Below are positions 47,774 to 60,416 of a DNA stretch of 64,000 nucleotides, in pieces. Below the pieces are notes generated by a model, which was given only the letters and a program-made list of their open reading frames with translations, did no database searches and was not told the origin of the DNA. The position numbers were made by a program, and so were the translations under genes. Origin of the DNA: Jacaranda mimosifolia (Eukaryota > Streptophyta > Magnoliopsida > Lamiales > Bignoniaceae); the NCBI GenBank assembly GCA_018894105.1, contig CM032121.1, forward strand, positions 27,186,230-27,250,229, read 5' to 3'. Every line of letters starts with the position of its first letter. Position 1 is the first letter of the stretch.

Positions 47774-48880
47774 TCATTCATTATTAAGAATGGGAATTGA
47801 AATAATGTTCTTAACAAGATTAGGTACATAATAAACTGGATCAAGTACAATGCAAGCATTCCCTAAATTTAACTTGATTATACCTTGGACCATAGCGGCA
47901 ACTTTTGCTCCATTTCCTAGGTGGAGCATCATATCCCCTTGATGAAGACTCTTTCTTCTTTTCATTCCCTATAACTAATTACAGAAGTGAGAACCACATG
48001 CGGTGTTAAATATCCATGAGGAAGAATTAGTCGTCAAACGCACTTCAATAAAGTACACACCCTTCTCAAGGGTTGCAAGGTAAGCTTTGCAATTTCTTTT
48101 CCAATGTCCATTTTCGCCACAATAGAAACAACTCGCATCGATTTTAGCCTTTTTCTTGACCCCCCCGAAACTTTTCACCGGTTGTTTTCCTTTGGAGGAA
48201 TAACTTTTCTTCCTCTTACCTCCCTTTCTTGGACCCTTAGGGCCTTTCAACCTAAAGGAGAAAGCAAGCATAAGAGGTTTTTCCTTTTTCACAGTCACCT
48301 CGGTGCTCACAAGCATTTTCACCAGTTCATTAATCGTCATCTCTTGCTTGGACATATTAAAGTTCATAACGAGTTGGTCAAATGATGGGGCTAATGACTA
48401 GAGGATCAAATCTATGTAGAGGTCATTGTCTATGATCACATCAAGTTGTCCAAGCGTTTCGATGAGTTCAATCATCTTAAGCCCGTGATCATGGATACTT
48501 GAACCCTCTACCATCCTTGATCTAAAGAGCTCTCTAGACAAAGTGAACATTTCTTGTCTTATTTGTAAACCATACAACTTTTGTAGGTGTTTGTAGATCT
48601 CACATACATGTCTTATATGTTTGTGAGTCTTTTGGAGCTCATTAGTCATGAAAGCCATCATGAGGCATCTCATTTGTAGATCATCATATACAAATTTAGC
48701 GAACAATTTACGAGCCTCATTGGTGGGGTCATCACCCAATGTGTTCGGCGGACTTTGATCTAGGACATAGGTCCTCTTTTCAAAGTCAAGTTTGATCTTA
48801 AGGTTTCTCAACCAATTGCGGAAGTGAGGCTCTGTGAGCTTATTAGTTTCCAAAATCCTTGCGAGTGGATTTTTAGCCAT
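47774..48880 (-). pseudogene. Element D gag and protease region
   Basis: Gag forms the particle; the protease cuts the polyprotein. Gag starts MAKNPLARILETNKLTEPHF at 48880 and is open to 48398 (160 codons). After a stop it resumes with MNFNMSKQEMTINELVKMLV and a basic linker, then the zinc knuckle CFYCGENGHWKRNC (CX2CX4HX4C). Next comes the protease block WIFNTACGSHFCN, where the catalytic Asp-Thr-Gly reads Asn-Thr-Ala. The next piece (47965-47774) has MLHLGNGAKV and CIVLDPVYYVPNLVKNIIS. Inactive, with few breaks. Confidence 0.9.
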
Positions 48881-50822
48881 TTTATTTTGGAAGATTTCGA
48901 AAATCTACAAGAGACGAAAAAAGAGTATAAGCATATGATCGAAATTTGATATTAAAAACATGTTCATGGTCTTTCAAGCATATTTTTCTCCTACTATTTT
49001 ATCAAATCCTTCACCCCTAGAAGAATTCAGAATCATTTCTTAGTGAAAATCAAGATCCTAAGGACTTGTAAGTGGACCCCTGCTTCGAGTGCCATCCATA
49101 AAAAATCGAAAGGTAAGCAACACTTGCTAATTGCATCTCATGAACTTTTGATATATTTTGCCTCACTTTTCATGTAGATACCTTGCTTTGAGTGCATCTA
49201 TATTACTAAGTGTTAAGTTAAACCTACCAATCAAACTTTGATTCAAATTGGCTCCACGACATCCCACGACTCGTGTGCTAATGCATGGAGGTTCTCAAAT
49301 CAAAGGTGCATCATATGCTAAGTATATGCTCATAGTTTTCCTCCTAAGTGTGACCCTCGCTTCGAGTGCCATAACACAATTTGGTAGCATCGTCATGGTG
49401 TATACTATTGGAAGAAGACATGGATTAATTAAAACTCCTTTTAATTTGTATCCATTTTTAACTTAATATTTGAAAACACTTAGACTTTCTAAGTGGGGGG
49501 TTTTCGCTTGCAAATATCTCATCATTTTATCTTCTCATTTAGGTTTTCTATATCCTAACCTTGCATCTCATACATCATTAGGATTTGGAAAGCATAAATA
49601 AGTAAATGCGCCTAGCATGCTCCTAGGGTGGGATGACCATGAGCCTCCAAGTACTGCACTTAGAGCCATAGGTGCACCCCTTAGTTGATTTTATGTGGGT
49701 TGATTATATTTAACTATTACATGAGTGTATACCCATACATATAGGTCTTCAAAAGTCTCCATGCCTCCAATGGTTTTCTTTGCTCCATGCAACAATTACA
49801 TGAGAAAGAAATCCTCATTCCTAGTGATTCTACTCTCATAACTTTTACAAGATAGAATTAAGAGGCATGCAAGCTCCAATTTAATATAACCCTTTTCAAC
49901 AACTTGAAACAAATAAAATCAATTTTAAAGGCTCATGATCATCCCATTCATTCAACAATTAAATGAACAATAAATAAATTTAGAATTGACATTCAATTCC
50001 AACAATTAAATGCTTATCTCATACACAAATAATTGGCCACATAACAATTATGCAAAAAGTTGGAGATTAACTTCAACAAATTTTTAGAAGTAATAAAAAA
50101 TATCAAACATAATTTTGAAAACTTGCATAACACTTGCGCATCAATTGTGTCCAATTCAAAACATATTTGGTCACCTAAATGAGCCAAAAAGAAGGCTCAA
50201 AACTCGCCCAACCCAAGCCAAGCGTTGCTGGCTGAGGCTTGCGCGTGGCTGGGCGGCAGCTCTCAGTTGCTGCCTTGCCTGTGAACTGCTGTGGCTCGGT
50301 AACACCCCTATTTTGGGGTTAGAATCGAGTTAAGCCATTTTTGGCTCAACTTTTGAGCACCAAAAAATTTAGAACAACTTCTAAACATTAAATCACACAT
50401 TATAGATGAAATTTCAGATTCAAAACACCCTTTAAAAATGGAATTTCAAGTGCTCAATCATGCTTCCAAAAACAAGTTAAAGTAAGAATCACATTCTTCA
50501 AAAAACTCCAACAAAACTCCAATCAAATTGGTTCTGAAAAATGACTAAAACTCTATTAGGCCATCATCCACATGCTATATCGACATATATCGACAACTAA
50601 TGCTAAATCAATAATCAACATTAGAAGCTTGAATTAAAACATACTAATCATATGAATCAACACTTAAAACACATATTAGCATGCTTTCAATTCATCAATC
50701 AAGGAGCCACGCACAACATCATACAAACACTCTAATACATCTTATGAATTGAGAATTTGGTGATTTTGATCAATCCATCACATGAATCAATCATTCAAAA
50801 ATTTGAATCAAAGCATGAATTA
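48881..50822 (-). other. Element D 5' untranslated leader (1.9 kb)
   Basis: The stretch between gag and the primer-binding site has no coding frame, yet it aligns along its length with the leader of E (55760-57750) and the part of A in view. It holds three copies of an element-specific word (49078-49098, 49178-49200, 49349-49374) and a GC-rich patch (about 50205-50305) with paired GGCTG/CAGC-type words. Confidence 0.75.
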
Positions 50823-50835
50823 GGCTCCGATACCA
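50823..50835 (-). other. Primer-binding site of element D (tRNA-Met)
   Basis: The minus strand reads TGGTATCGGAGCC, one base away from the standard initiator tRNA-Met site, two bases from the LTR edge. Confidence 0.9.
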
Positions 50836-50837
50836 CT

Positions 50838-53071
50838 TGAAGGTAAATGAGACACTAGGACCCAATAATTAAAAATTCAAAAGCTCAAATTAAACAGTGC
50901 TTCACAAGCAAACAAGGATCTAAACATGCTTACAATTCAAATTTGGATGGAGACTTACCTTGATTAGCAAAATCCAAAGGAAAGATGAAGAACACTTCTT
51001 CAATCCAGAAACTGTCAAACAGCAGCGCAATGGATTTGTAGAAACCTTTGCTCGATCCAAAAGCCTCCAAAAAATCTGGGAAAATTCCAGTAGCTTCTTA
51101 AATCTTTGATGACTCTACTACGAAAATTTTAGATCAAATATCCTTCTGGATCTCTTGGAATAAAATCATCAAGTTACTACCCTGACTGGTGGATCTCCAA
51201 AGGCTGGCAATCCTATTGTCGTACCTCTATTAGTATGATCCACACACTAATGCTATTTCCTATTTCTCCTCACTATTAGCTAGAGATATAGAGGAGAAAT
51301 AAGAGGTAGATGGCCGATTTAGGGGTTGGAGAAGAAGAGAGAAGTGAAGCTTCAACTCATGAGGCAATACTTGAAAGAAGGAAAAATGTGAGAATCTAAT
51401 TCTTCACATGGAATGCAATGTACCGCCCATCCTCATTCTATATCTACATATAGAGGGAGGATGGTGTGATGCCAAGGTGGATCACACCTTCCTCAAGGTG
51501 GGGGATCGCCTACTTGCTTGCAAGTTGGTAAATTCAAATCAAATTTGTATTTTGTGTATATTTCAATTACATTTGGAATCTAATTTCAAATTAATTAAAA
51601 TGCACACCAAATGAACCTTTCATTTAATTTTTTCCTCCAAAATAGATTCCTCTCATTAATTAAACAAAACACTTTAATTTAGTTAATTGATCTTTGACTT
51701 AACTCTTAAGTCAATTAGCTTAACTCTTTAAGTTAAGAATTTTTAACTTAACTCTTTAAGTTAACTTGACCAATTGATGGTCATGTGACACCAAATAATT
51801 AACTCATTAATTATTGGTCTAATTTAACACCTTAAATTAGTTGATCAATTTAACAATAAAATTAATCAAGCCAAAGTTGACCTCAATTTTCGATCACCCT
51901 AAAATCGATCACTTGGAGTGAATTTCCTAACACTTAGAAACATTCCTCCATCTATTAGGATATGCAATTGGCTTTTGTGTGTGACCTAATAGGTTCTACC
52001 ATTCATTGGACATGGGCTGACAACTCCTTATGACTTTTGAATATCATATATTCATTTTAGTTTAAACTCCTTTAAACTAATCGACTCAATTCAACTAATC
52101 TCCATTAATTGAAAAGTACACAATCTCCATGGTTGATGTCCAATCTCAAGGCCATGGAGCCCAACTAATTGGCTGAAACGAATGCCTTTGGAGAACCATT
52201 ATAGCTTTACACATACTATAAAAATACAGTCCTTCCGTCTCCTATCTCCCAAAATAGGCCCAGGGTAAGATATTTGTTGGCTCCCTAATGGCCTCGATAC
52301 TATGTTTCTATTCCTAATGTTTGATTCCACCTTATGACCTCATATGTCGAAAAGTCATTTTCCAAATTGTCATACTACCTTGCGCGAGGATTTCTTGGAA
52401 TCAATCATTATAGAATACATAGGAGATGCACTCGCATTTCAAAAAGACGAAGAGTTAGATTCCATCTGGATCTCATAAACCTCCATATCTAAGAAGCTCA
52501 TGCCCAATCATGACCTGAATAGCCCGCTAAGTGACCATCGAAGAGTCAAAGCATGAGAATCTAAACACATGGTTACCATGGATCCTCAGGTCAGATGACT
52601 AATTATATGCATTAGCATAAGATGGAGAATTTGCCACTATGACTTGCCACTTCGGCTATCTAGTGGATTCTTTTGGCATGCCTTCGGTACCTTGTTCTCT
52701 ATCAAGCATTCATTAACATACATCCATATCTCATATGGGATTGTTCATGAAATGGAACAATATCCAACCCTTTGGATTTATGCATCGTTAGTGCAAGTCT
52801 ATCCAGATCTTAGATGCACTGTCTGATAAGATCCTATGGCTTGGAAGATTTAAGATCACGATCGCGTAAGACTTATTCTGTGATCACTACCCAGTGCATG
52901 ACCAAGTCCCATAGTCTTGTGTGATCTAAGGGCTTCAACCAAATGCTAGTGAAGTAATAATGAGCATAAGATAAAGATGGTCATATAATGGATATCATTC
53001 AATCAAGATTGTCTTATAAGGAAATAGTTTACAAGACCAATCTATTTGGCTTGCGGGACATTATTCCAACA
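50838..53071 (-). mobile_element. 5' LTR of Copia element D
   Basis: 2,234 bp, ending TTATTCCAACA on the plus strand (TGTTGGAATAA on the minus strand). Differs from its partner LTR at scattered sites and small indels, so the insertion is not recent. TATA region at 51438-51453. Confidence 0.9.
51438..51453 (-). promoter_or_regulatory. LTR TATA box region (element D 5' LTR)
   Basis: The minus strand reads CTATATGTAGATATAG at the family's conserved promoter position. As part of the 5' LTR it would have driven the full-length transcript. Confidence 0.5.
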
Positions 53072-53076
53072 GTTGC

Positions 53077-53390
53077 TCTATATAGATTTCTTCTTCAATG
53101 TTTCCATTAAGGAAAGCAGTTTTCATTTCCATTTGCCATAGCACATTGTCATAATATATGGCTATGACAAGTAAAATCTGAATAAACTTAGGCATTGCGA
53201 AGGTTTTCTCGAAATCAATACCGGGTCTTTAAGTGTAACCTTTTGCTACTGGTTGCGTCATAAAGGTCATTACCTTTCCATCTACTTCTAGCTTTTTCTT
53301 ATAGATCCACTTGCAACCAACGGGTACTATACCCTTCGTAGATGTACCAAAGTCCTTACTTTGATGGAGTACATGGAGTCCATTTTAGAT
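53077..53390 (-). pseudogene. Element E: start of the reverse transcriptase domain
   Basis: Continues element E to the right of D. The minus strand carries the RT start remains (VGCKWIYK-type block near 53300), equivalent to 41310-41590 in element C. The RT frame is cut by D at its GTTGC target; beyond D only about 15-20 bases of E (42755-42773) can be assigned before a rearrangement. Confidence 0.7.
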
Positions 53391-53391
53391 T

Positions 53392-54884
53392 TTATGGCAT
53401 CAGCCAATGTCTAGAGTCTTTGTCCAACATAGCTTCCTCATAGGCCTTCGGATTGCTATCCGATTGACCCATGTCATGAAGGAATTCGAACATTTCGGGC
53501 TGCTTCTTGATTCGGTCCGACATTCTTAGAGGCTGTAGGTAAGGCTCTTGATGCTCAATTGTTTCCATTTCTTGTGCAATTTGATGATCATCTTGAACTT
53601 CATTAAGTTCAACCACAATGCCATTTCTATGTAATGGAAAATCCTTATCAAAAAAGGTAGCATTCCTTGAAATAAACACCATTTGTTTCAAGGGATCATA
53701 AAAGTAATAACCCAAAGACTCTCTTGGGTATCTCACAAACTTGACAAGATGGATGTGCTATCCAACTTGTCTCCTACTGACTGTCTAAAGTAAGTGGGAG
53801 ATTCCCAAACTTTTAGATAAGAGTAAAAAAGTGCTTTACCAAACCACATCTCATATGGTGTTCGTGGCACCAACTTTGAAGGTAATATGTTAAGTAGTTT
53901 TGCCATTGTTAACAAGGCATATCCCCAAAAGGATATAGGCACATCGAAAAAGCTCATCATGGAGCATACTATATCCAACAAGGTACGGTTTCTCCTCTTG
54001 GCTACTCCATTATGTTGGGGTGTGCTGGTTGGAGTCCATTAAGAGAGAATCCCATTCTCTTTTAGATAATCCAAGAATTCGTTACTTAAGTATTCTCCCC
54101 CTTGATCCAATAGAAGAGCTTTAATACTTAGTCTCTTTTGTTTTTCTACTTTATTCTTATACTATTTCAACTTTTCAAAGGCTTCAGACTTGTATTTCAT
54201 AAGATACACATGTCCGAATCGAGTATTATCATCGGTGAAGGTGATGAAGTAAGAATAGACTCCTATCGCACTAACTCTTAGTGGGCCACAAACATCCGTA
54301 TGGATCAAATCCAAAGGACTTGTGGTTCGCTTTGTTTGTCCTACAAAATGAGCCTTGGTCATTTTTCTTTTTAAACAAGGATCACAAATAAGAAGGTCCT
54401 TAATGCTACTAACATTTAGTGTTTTGAGAGCTTTTAACTTATTCGTCCTATTTTTAGAAATATGTCCAAGTCTTGCATGCCACAAGATGGCATCTTCTTG
54501 GTTATCTAATTTTCTTTTACTTGATTGAATGTGCATCAATGAAGGTTGAGAATCAAGTATGTACAATTTATTGTTTAATATACCTTGTGCAATTAATGAA
54601 CCATTCTTTAATGCTTTCAGCATCCCATTAGATATAGAAAAATCATATCCTTCATTATCCAAAATGGGAATAGAAATAATGTTCTTAACAAGATTGGGGA
54701 CATAATAACAAGGATGAAGTACAATGCAAGCATTCCCTAAGTCTAACTTAACTATGCCTTCAACCGTGACCGCAACATTTACTCTATTTCCAAGGTGGAG
54801 GATCATATCCCCTTTATTGAGACTTCTTCTTCTTTGCATCCCCTTGTAATGAATTACAAAGGTGAAACCCATATGCGGTATCAA
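53392..54884 (-). pseudogene. Element E: integrase region (Copia pol)
   Basis: The largest piece (54884-54162, 240 codons) runs from the protease end through LHLGNRVNVAVTVEGIVKLD, YYVPNLVKNIISIPILDNEG, the GAG-pre-integrase block with LWHARLGHISKNR and CDPCLKRKM (His-His-Cys-Cys zinc site), to the core start HTDVCGPLRV and FITFTDDNTRFGHVYLMK. Further pieces: 53981-53733 (LDIVCSMMSFFDVPISFWG, TPYEMWFGKA) and 53736-53392 (YFYDPLKQMVFISRNATFFD and the linker to RT). Breaks are few and the zinc site and first catalytic Asp are kept. Confidence 0.9.
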
Positions 54885-55759
54885 ATACCCATGAGGAAGA
54901 ATTTATCGTCAAGTGCACTTCAATAAAGTACATATCCTTCTCAAGAGTAGTAAGGTAAGCTTTGTAATTCCTTTTCCAATGTCCCTTTTCACCACAATGG
55001 AAACAAGTAACATTGGTTTTAGCCTCTTACCTTTTCTTGATTCCTCCCGAACTCTTCAAGGTTTCTTCCCTTTAGAGGAATAACTCTTCTTCATTTTACC
55101 TCTCTTTCTAAGACCCCTAGGGCCCTTAGACTTGGAGGAGGATGCAAGCATAAGAGGCTTATCCTTTTTCATAGTCACCTCGACTGTTGCCAACATATTC
55201 TCCAATTCATTAATCATCACTTCTTGCCTGGACATATTAAAGTTCATAACGAATTGGTCAAATGAGTTTGGCAATGATTGGATGATCAAATCCATAGAGA
55301 GCTCATTGTCCATGATCACATCCAATTGTCCACACTTCTCAATGAGTCCAATCATCTTGAGCCCTTGATCATAGAAACTTGAGCCCTAAACCATTCTTGA
55401 CCTAAAGAGCTCCCTAGATAAAGCGAGCCTTTCATGTCTAGTTTGAAAACCATACAAATCTTGTAGGTGTGTACAGATCTTGCTAGCATACTTCACATGC
55501 TCATGAGTCTTTCGGAGTTCATTGGTCATAGAAGCCATCATGAGACACTATGTTTGTAGATCATTACCCACAAACTTCGTGAACAATTCACGGGCCTCAT
55601 TGGTGGCATCATTGCTAATAGTGTCTGATAGACTTTGATGAAGTACATAAGTCTTCTTTTTGGAATCTAGAACAATCTTGAGGTTTCTCAACCAATCGCG
55701 GAAGTTTGGCCTGTTAGCTTATTGGTTTCCAAAATAGCATTGAGTGGATTTTTAGCCAT
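54885..55759 (-). pseudogene. Element E: gag and protease remains
   Basis: Gag starts at the ATG at 55757-55759 (MAKNPLNAILETNKLTG) and soon shifts frame. The middle is open at 55355-55056 (MNFNMSRQEVMINELENMLA and a Lys/Ser-rich linker). A knuckle region near 55000 and a protease region near 54900 follow in broken frames. Equivalent to 47774-48880 of element D. Confidence 0.8.
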
Positions 55760-57749
55760 TTTGAGTTTGAAGATTTAAAAAATCTACAAAAAAAGCAATA
55801 AAAGAGAATATAAGCATGTGATTGAATATTGATTTTGAAAATATGTTTATCGTCTTTCAAGTATGTTTTTCTCCTACTATTTTATTAAATCCTTTACCCC
55901 CAGAAGAATTTGAGAAATCTCATTTCCTAGTGAGAATCAAGGCCCTAAGGACCTGTAGTGGACCCTACGACTTATGAGACATCCACAAACAATCAGAAGG
56001 TAAGCAACTTTTGCTAATTGCATCTCTATGCAACCCTTGATATATTTTGCCTCACTTTTCATGTAGGCCCACAAGTCATGCGACATCTACACTACCAAGT
56101 GTTAAGTCGGACCTACCAATCAAACTTTCATTCGAGACCGCTTCGTGTCATCCCATGACTCATGTGCCAATGCATGGGAAGCGCTAAATCAAAGGTAAAT
56201 CATATGCTAAGTATATAGTCATAGCTTTCCACCATAAATGTGACCCACGACTCGTCAGACATCACACAAATGTGGTAGCATGTCATACCACATACTACTA
56301 GAAAAAGACATTGATTAATTAAAACTCCTTTTAATTTGTATCCGTTTTGACTTAATATTGGAAAACACTTAGACTTTTTAAGTGGAGGGACTTTCTTGCT
56401 TGCCAAGATCTCACTAATTTTATCTTCTTATTTAGGTTTTCTATATCCTAATCATGTATCTCATGCCTCCATAGGATATGGAAAGCATAAATAAGTAAAT
56501 GTGCCTAGCATACTTCTAGGGTGGGATGACCATGAGCCTTAACCAAGTGGTGCACTTAGAGCCATAGGTGCACCACCTAGTTGATTTTAAGTAGGCTAAT
56601 TAAATCTAACTATTACATGAGTGTATACCCATACATTCATGGGTCTTCATACCTCACATAGTCTTCTTTGCTCTTTATAACATTTACATGAGAAAGAAAT
56701 CCTCACTCCTAGTGATTCTACTCTCATAATTATTACAAGACAGAAATTAAGAGGCATGCAAGCCCCAATTTAATACAACATTTTTCAACAACTTGAAAAA
56801 AAAATAAAATCAATATTAAAGACCCATGATCATCCCCATTCATTCATAATCCGTTCAACACTTAAATGAACAATAAATAAATCAAGAATTGACATTTAAT
56901 TCCAACAATTAAATGCTCACCTCATAAACATATAATTGGCCAAGCAAAAATAAGCATAAGATTTATGCATCTCATTTTTGCATAAACTTGGAGATTAACT
57001 TGAATGAGTTTCTAAAAGCAAAGAAAAATGTCAACCATAATTTTGAGAACTTGCACAACACTCGTGCATCTATGTAGTATGATTCAATACACTTTTGGTC
57101 ACAAAAAGAACACAAAAATAAGCCTTAACTCAAGCAAAATTGAAAACAACAACAGCCTGCCCGGCCTGGGCACGCAGCCGCATTGCAGGTGCATCTGCTG
57201 CTTGGCCAGCGCCTGGCTTGGGCAGGCAGTCCCCTGTTTTCAAGGTTAGCTTTGACTTATTTTTTACTCAATTTTTGTGCACCAAAAATTTTAGAGCAAT
57301 TCTCATACATCAAATCACACATTATAGATGAAATTTCAAATTCAAAACATATTTAAAAAATGAAATTTCAAGTGCTCAAACATGCTTCAAACTTCAAGTT
57401 CAAGTAAGAATCACATTTTTCAAAAAAATCTCCAATTAAATCCAATCTAATTGGATCCAAAAATGACCAAAACTCTTTAAGGACAAATTAAAAATGCTAT
57501 ATCAACATATAACATCAACTAATGCTAAATCAACGTTCAACATTAGCAACTATGAATTAAAACATGCTAAACATATGAATTAACACTTAAAACACACATT
57601 AACATAATTTCAATTCATCAAGCAAGGGAGCCGCATGCATCATCATCCCAACACTCCAATCCATAAATTAGATCAAGCATTTGGAGATCTAGATCAATCC
57701 ACCACATGAATCAATCAAACAATAATCCAAATTAAAGCATGAATTTAGG
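55760..57749 (-). other. Element E 5' untranslated leader (2.0 kb)
   Basis: Non-coding, aligned with the D leader. It has its own three-copy word (55958-55986, 56064-56090, 56240-56265) and a GC-rich patch (about 57150-57240). Confidence 0.75.
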
Positions 57750-57760
57750 CTCCGATACAA
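57750..57760 (-). other. Primer-binding site of element E (decayed)
   Basis: The minus strand reads TTGTATCGGAGCC over 57748-57760, the tRNA-Met site with substitutions. It lies two bases from the LTR edge at 57763. Confidence 0.75.
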
Positions 57761-57762
57761 CT

Positions 57763-59673
57763 TGAAAGAAGGTGTAAGCTAAGGATCCAATTAAAAACAA
57801 TTAAAAACTAAAATCAAACTTGATTACACCTCCCCAAGGATCTAATTCACACCATTAAAGTGGATTAAGATCAAAAAATTACTTAGATAGCAAAATTCCA
57901 ACCAAAGGGATGAAGAAAAATGTGTAGTTTCAGCAGCACATAAGGCAACACGTGCAAAATTGGAAGGAAAGAGAGAATCTAACAATTAGATCTAAAATAC
58001 TTGTGTATCAGACGAGCATGACCGGCCACCTTTTATATCTATATACAGATGGGTGGAAGGTGGGATGGTTAGGTGTCATCACACCATCCTCAAGGTTCGC
58101 GCCAACTTGCCAACAAGTTGCATGTGAATTTAATATGCATTTGAATTTCATTTGAATCTTCATTTCATCTCATGAAATGTCATCCTAATAAATTCTAGTG
58201 CACTCCAAATGAACTCTTCAATTGAATTTTTCCTCCAAAATCAATTCTTCATTTTAATTAACTTAAACACTTTAGTTTAATTAATTAACCTTTGACTTAA
58301 CTCTTAAGTCAATTAACTGAAATCTTTAAGCTAGTTATAGTTAACTTAACTCCTTAAGTTAACTTGACCAATTGATAGTCATGTGGCATCAATTAAATTA
58401 AGTCCTTAATTAAATGGTCTAATTTAACTCCTTAAATTATTTAGATTAATTTAACAATTAAATTGATCAAGCCAAAATGACCAACAATTTAGTCAACCGT
58501 CTACCTCCAAAAATAGGTCAAGGTGGAATCTTTATAACTCTTAGAAAATTCCCTTTCATCAAGTAGTATTTCCAATTGGCTTTTGTGTGTGATCCGTTAG
58601 GTTCTACCATTCATTGGACAATGGCTCACAACTCTTGTGATTTACAGAATATCATATAATCATATTAATCTAAACTCTTTTAATCTAATAACTCAATTCA
58701 ATTAATCTAATTAATTGAAGAGTACCCAATCTCCATGGTTGATGTCCAACCTCAAGCCCATGAAGCGCAACTAATTGGCCGAAATGAATGCTTTTGGAGA
58801 ACCATTCTGGCTTTACGCTTACCATACAAATATTGTCCTTCCATCTCCTATCTCCCAAAAGAGGCCTAGGGCAAGATATTTGTCGGCTCCCTAATGGCCT
58901 CTATACTATGTTTGTATTCCAATGTTCGATTCCCTTTTATGACCTTATCTTTGGAAAACTCCTCTTCCAAATTATCATACTACCTTGCAGAAGGATTTCT
59001 TGGAATCAATAATTATAGAATACATAGGAGATGCACTCGCCCTTCACAATGATGAGGAGTCGGATTCCATCTTGAATCTCACAAACCTCCATTTCTAAGT
59101 AGCTCATACCAACCTTAACTCGAAAAACCTGCTGCATGGTCAAGGAAGATCCAAAGCATAAGGACCTAAATACAAGGTTACTATGGATCCCCAGGTCAAA
59201 GGACTAATTATACATACTAGCTTAAGCTGGAGAACTTGCCACTACTGGCTTGCCACTATGGCTATTTAGTGGACTCTTTGAGCGGGCCTTCAGTAACATG
59301 TTCTTTAACAAGCACCCACTAACATGCACTCATGTCTCACATGGATTGCTCATGAAACAAAGTAATATCCAACTCTTGAATTTATGCATCGTTAGTATGT
59401 CTATTAGAATTTAGATGCTCTATCTCATAAGATCCTACGACTTGAAAGACTTAAGATCATGACCGTGTAAGACTTATTTCATGATCACCACCCAGTGAAG
59501 TGACCAAGTTCTGTAGTCTTGTATGATCTAAAGCTTCAACCAAATGCTACTGTAGTAAAATAAGCATAAGATGAATATGGCCATTTATAATGAATATCAT
59601 TCAATCAAGATTGTATCACAAGTGAAATAGTTTACATGCCAATGTCATTGACTTACGGGGCACTATTCCAATA
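57763..59673 (-). mobile_element. 5' LTR of Copia element E
   Basis: 1.9 kb, shorter than its relatives because about 300 bp are missing near 57911-57925 (compare 41745-42100). Plus-strand ends TGAAAGAAGGTG and CTATTCCAATA. TATA region at 58034-58048. The flank after 59673 (ATTTT) has no recognised partner because the other end of E is rearranged. Confidence 0.85.
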
Positions 59674-59774
59674 ATTTTTCCATGACTTCATATATTTGTG
59701 CGGAGCTTAAATAAATTTACAAAGTATTTGGACCATGCCATAACCGGTCTATTCAGATTATAAATTTCAACAAA

Positions 59775-60416
59775 AAGTTCTATTACGTGGTGTGCGAGAA
59801 GTGTCACCCCTTCAATGTAGTTGAGTTTTAATTGGCCACTTGACTTCCGTAAATGCAACAAAAGGACTGTTGCAAAATCAAGGTATAAATGTATGACTTT
59901 TATTGTTAAATATGTTATTAGTTTATAAATACAAAGCTCTCTTTAATAAACTCTCCTCTTTGTTCCTAGACAAAGAAATGTTTATTGTTAACATCTATGA
60001 TGATATTGGCTCATTAGAAGTCATAATCTTTCGAGAGGAAGCTAAAAAAATAATACAAATGAATGCATTTATGGCAATGAAAATTCATCTGGCAGTGAGT
60101 TATTTATTTAAGATTATATATTAGATCATTCATAGAAGTAAAATAAATTTTTTAATTGTTCGAATACTTTATTTAGCCAGGTGTCATATCTATTGTTAAA
60201 ATGAACAAAAGTATTGAACAAACTTTTCTGGTCGAATTGCAAAAAATTTACAAGCCAAAGCATGATGGAATTCATCCTCGACACACTTTATTGAGTTTGA
60301 CTAAAGAAAAGGCTCAGGAAGTTGCAAATGTAATACTAAAGTGGAGGATTCAATTGCTCTAGTGACTATGACTCCAACACTTGCAAAGCCCAAAATGGAG
60401 AGGAAATTGTTTGCTA
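59775..60416 (+). pseudogene. RPA1-like (replication protein A large subunit) OB-fold fragments
   Basis: RPA binds single-stranded DNA; RPA1-like genes are numerous in plants and are also carried by Helitrons. Exon-like block 1 (59775-59882) has FYYVVCEKC and, after a frame change, DFRKCNKRTVAKS, a decayed four-Cys zinc ribbon with one Cys changed to Arg, ending at GTATAA. Block 2 (59970-60094) follows TTCCTAG and reads VNIYDDIGSLEVIIFREEAK, the strand pattern of the RPA C-terminal OB fold, ending at GTGAGT. Block 3 (60181-60416) follows AGCCAG and reads GVISIVKMNKSIEQTFLVEL. Splice sites are well kept, but stops and frame changes make it a pseudogene. No Helitron end or helicase was seen. 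Confidence 0.6.

Larger units (their letters stand above)
42774..53071 (-). mobile_element. Full-length Copia retrotransposon D (10.3 kb)
   Basis: Minus-strand element with 3' LTR (42774-44997), polypurine tract, pol, gag, leader, primer-binding site and 5' LTR (50838-53071). The perfect 5-bp target duplication GTTGC (42769-42773 and 53072-53076) marks its insertion into the RT region of element E, whose sequence continues on both sides. All domains are recognisable but split by stops and frameshifts, so it is non-autonomous now. LTR length and domain order (gag-PR-IN-RT-RH) are those of a Ty1/Copia element; affinity to the Tork/Angela-type group is a guess from sequence style. Confidence 0.93.

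Noticed and set aside
50115..50333. 72-codon frame in the D leader
   Set aside because: Lies in a leader conserved as RNA, not as protein; the equivalent leader regions of A and E do not keep the frame.
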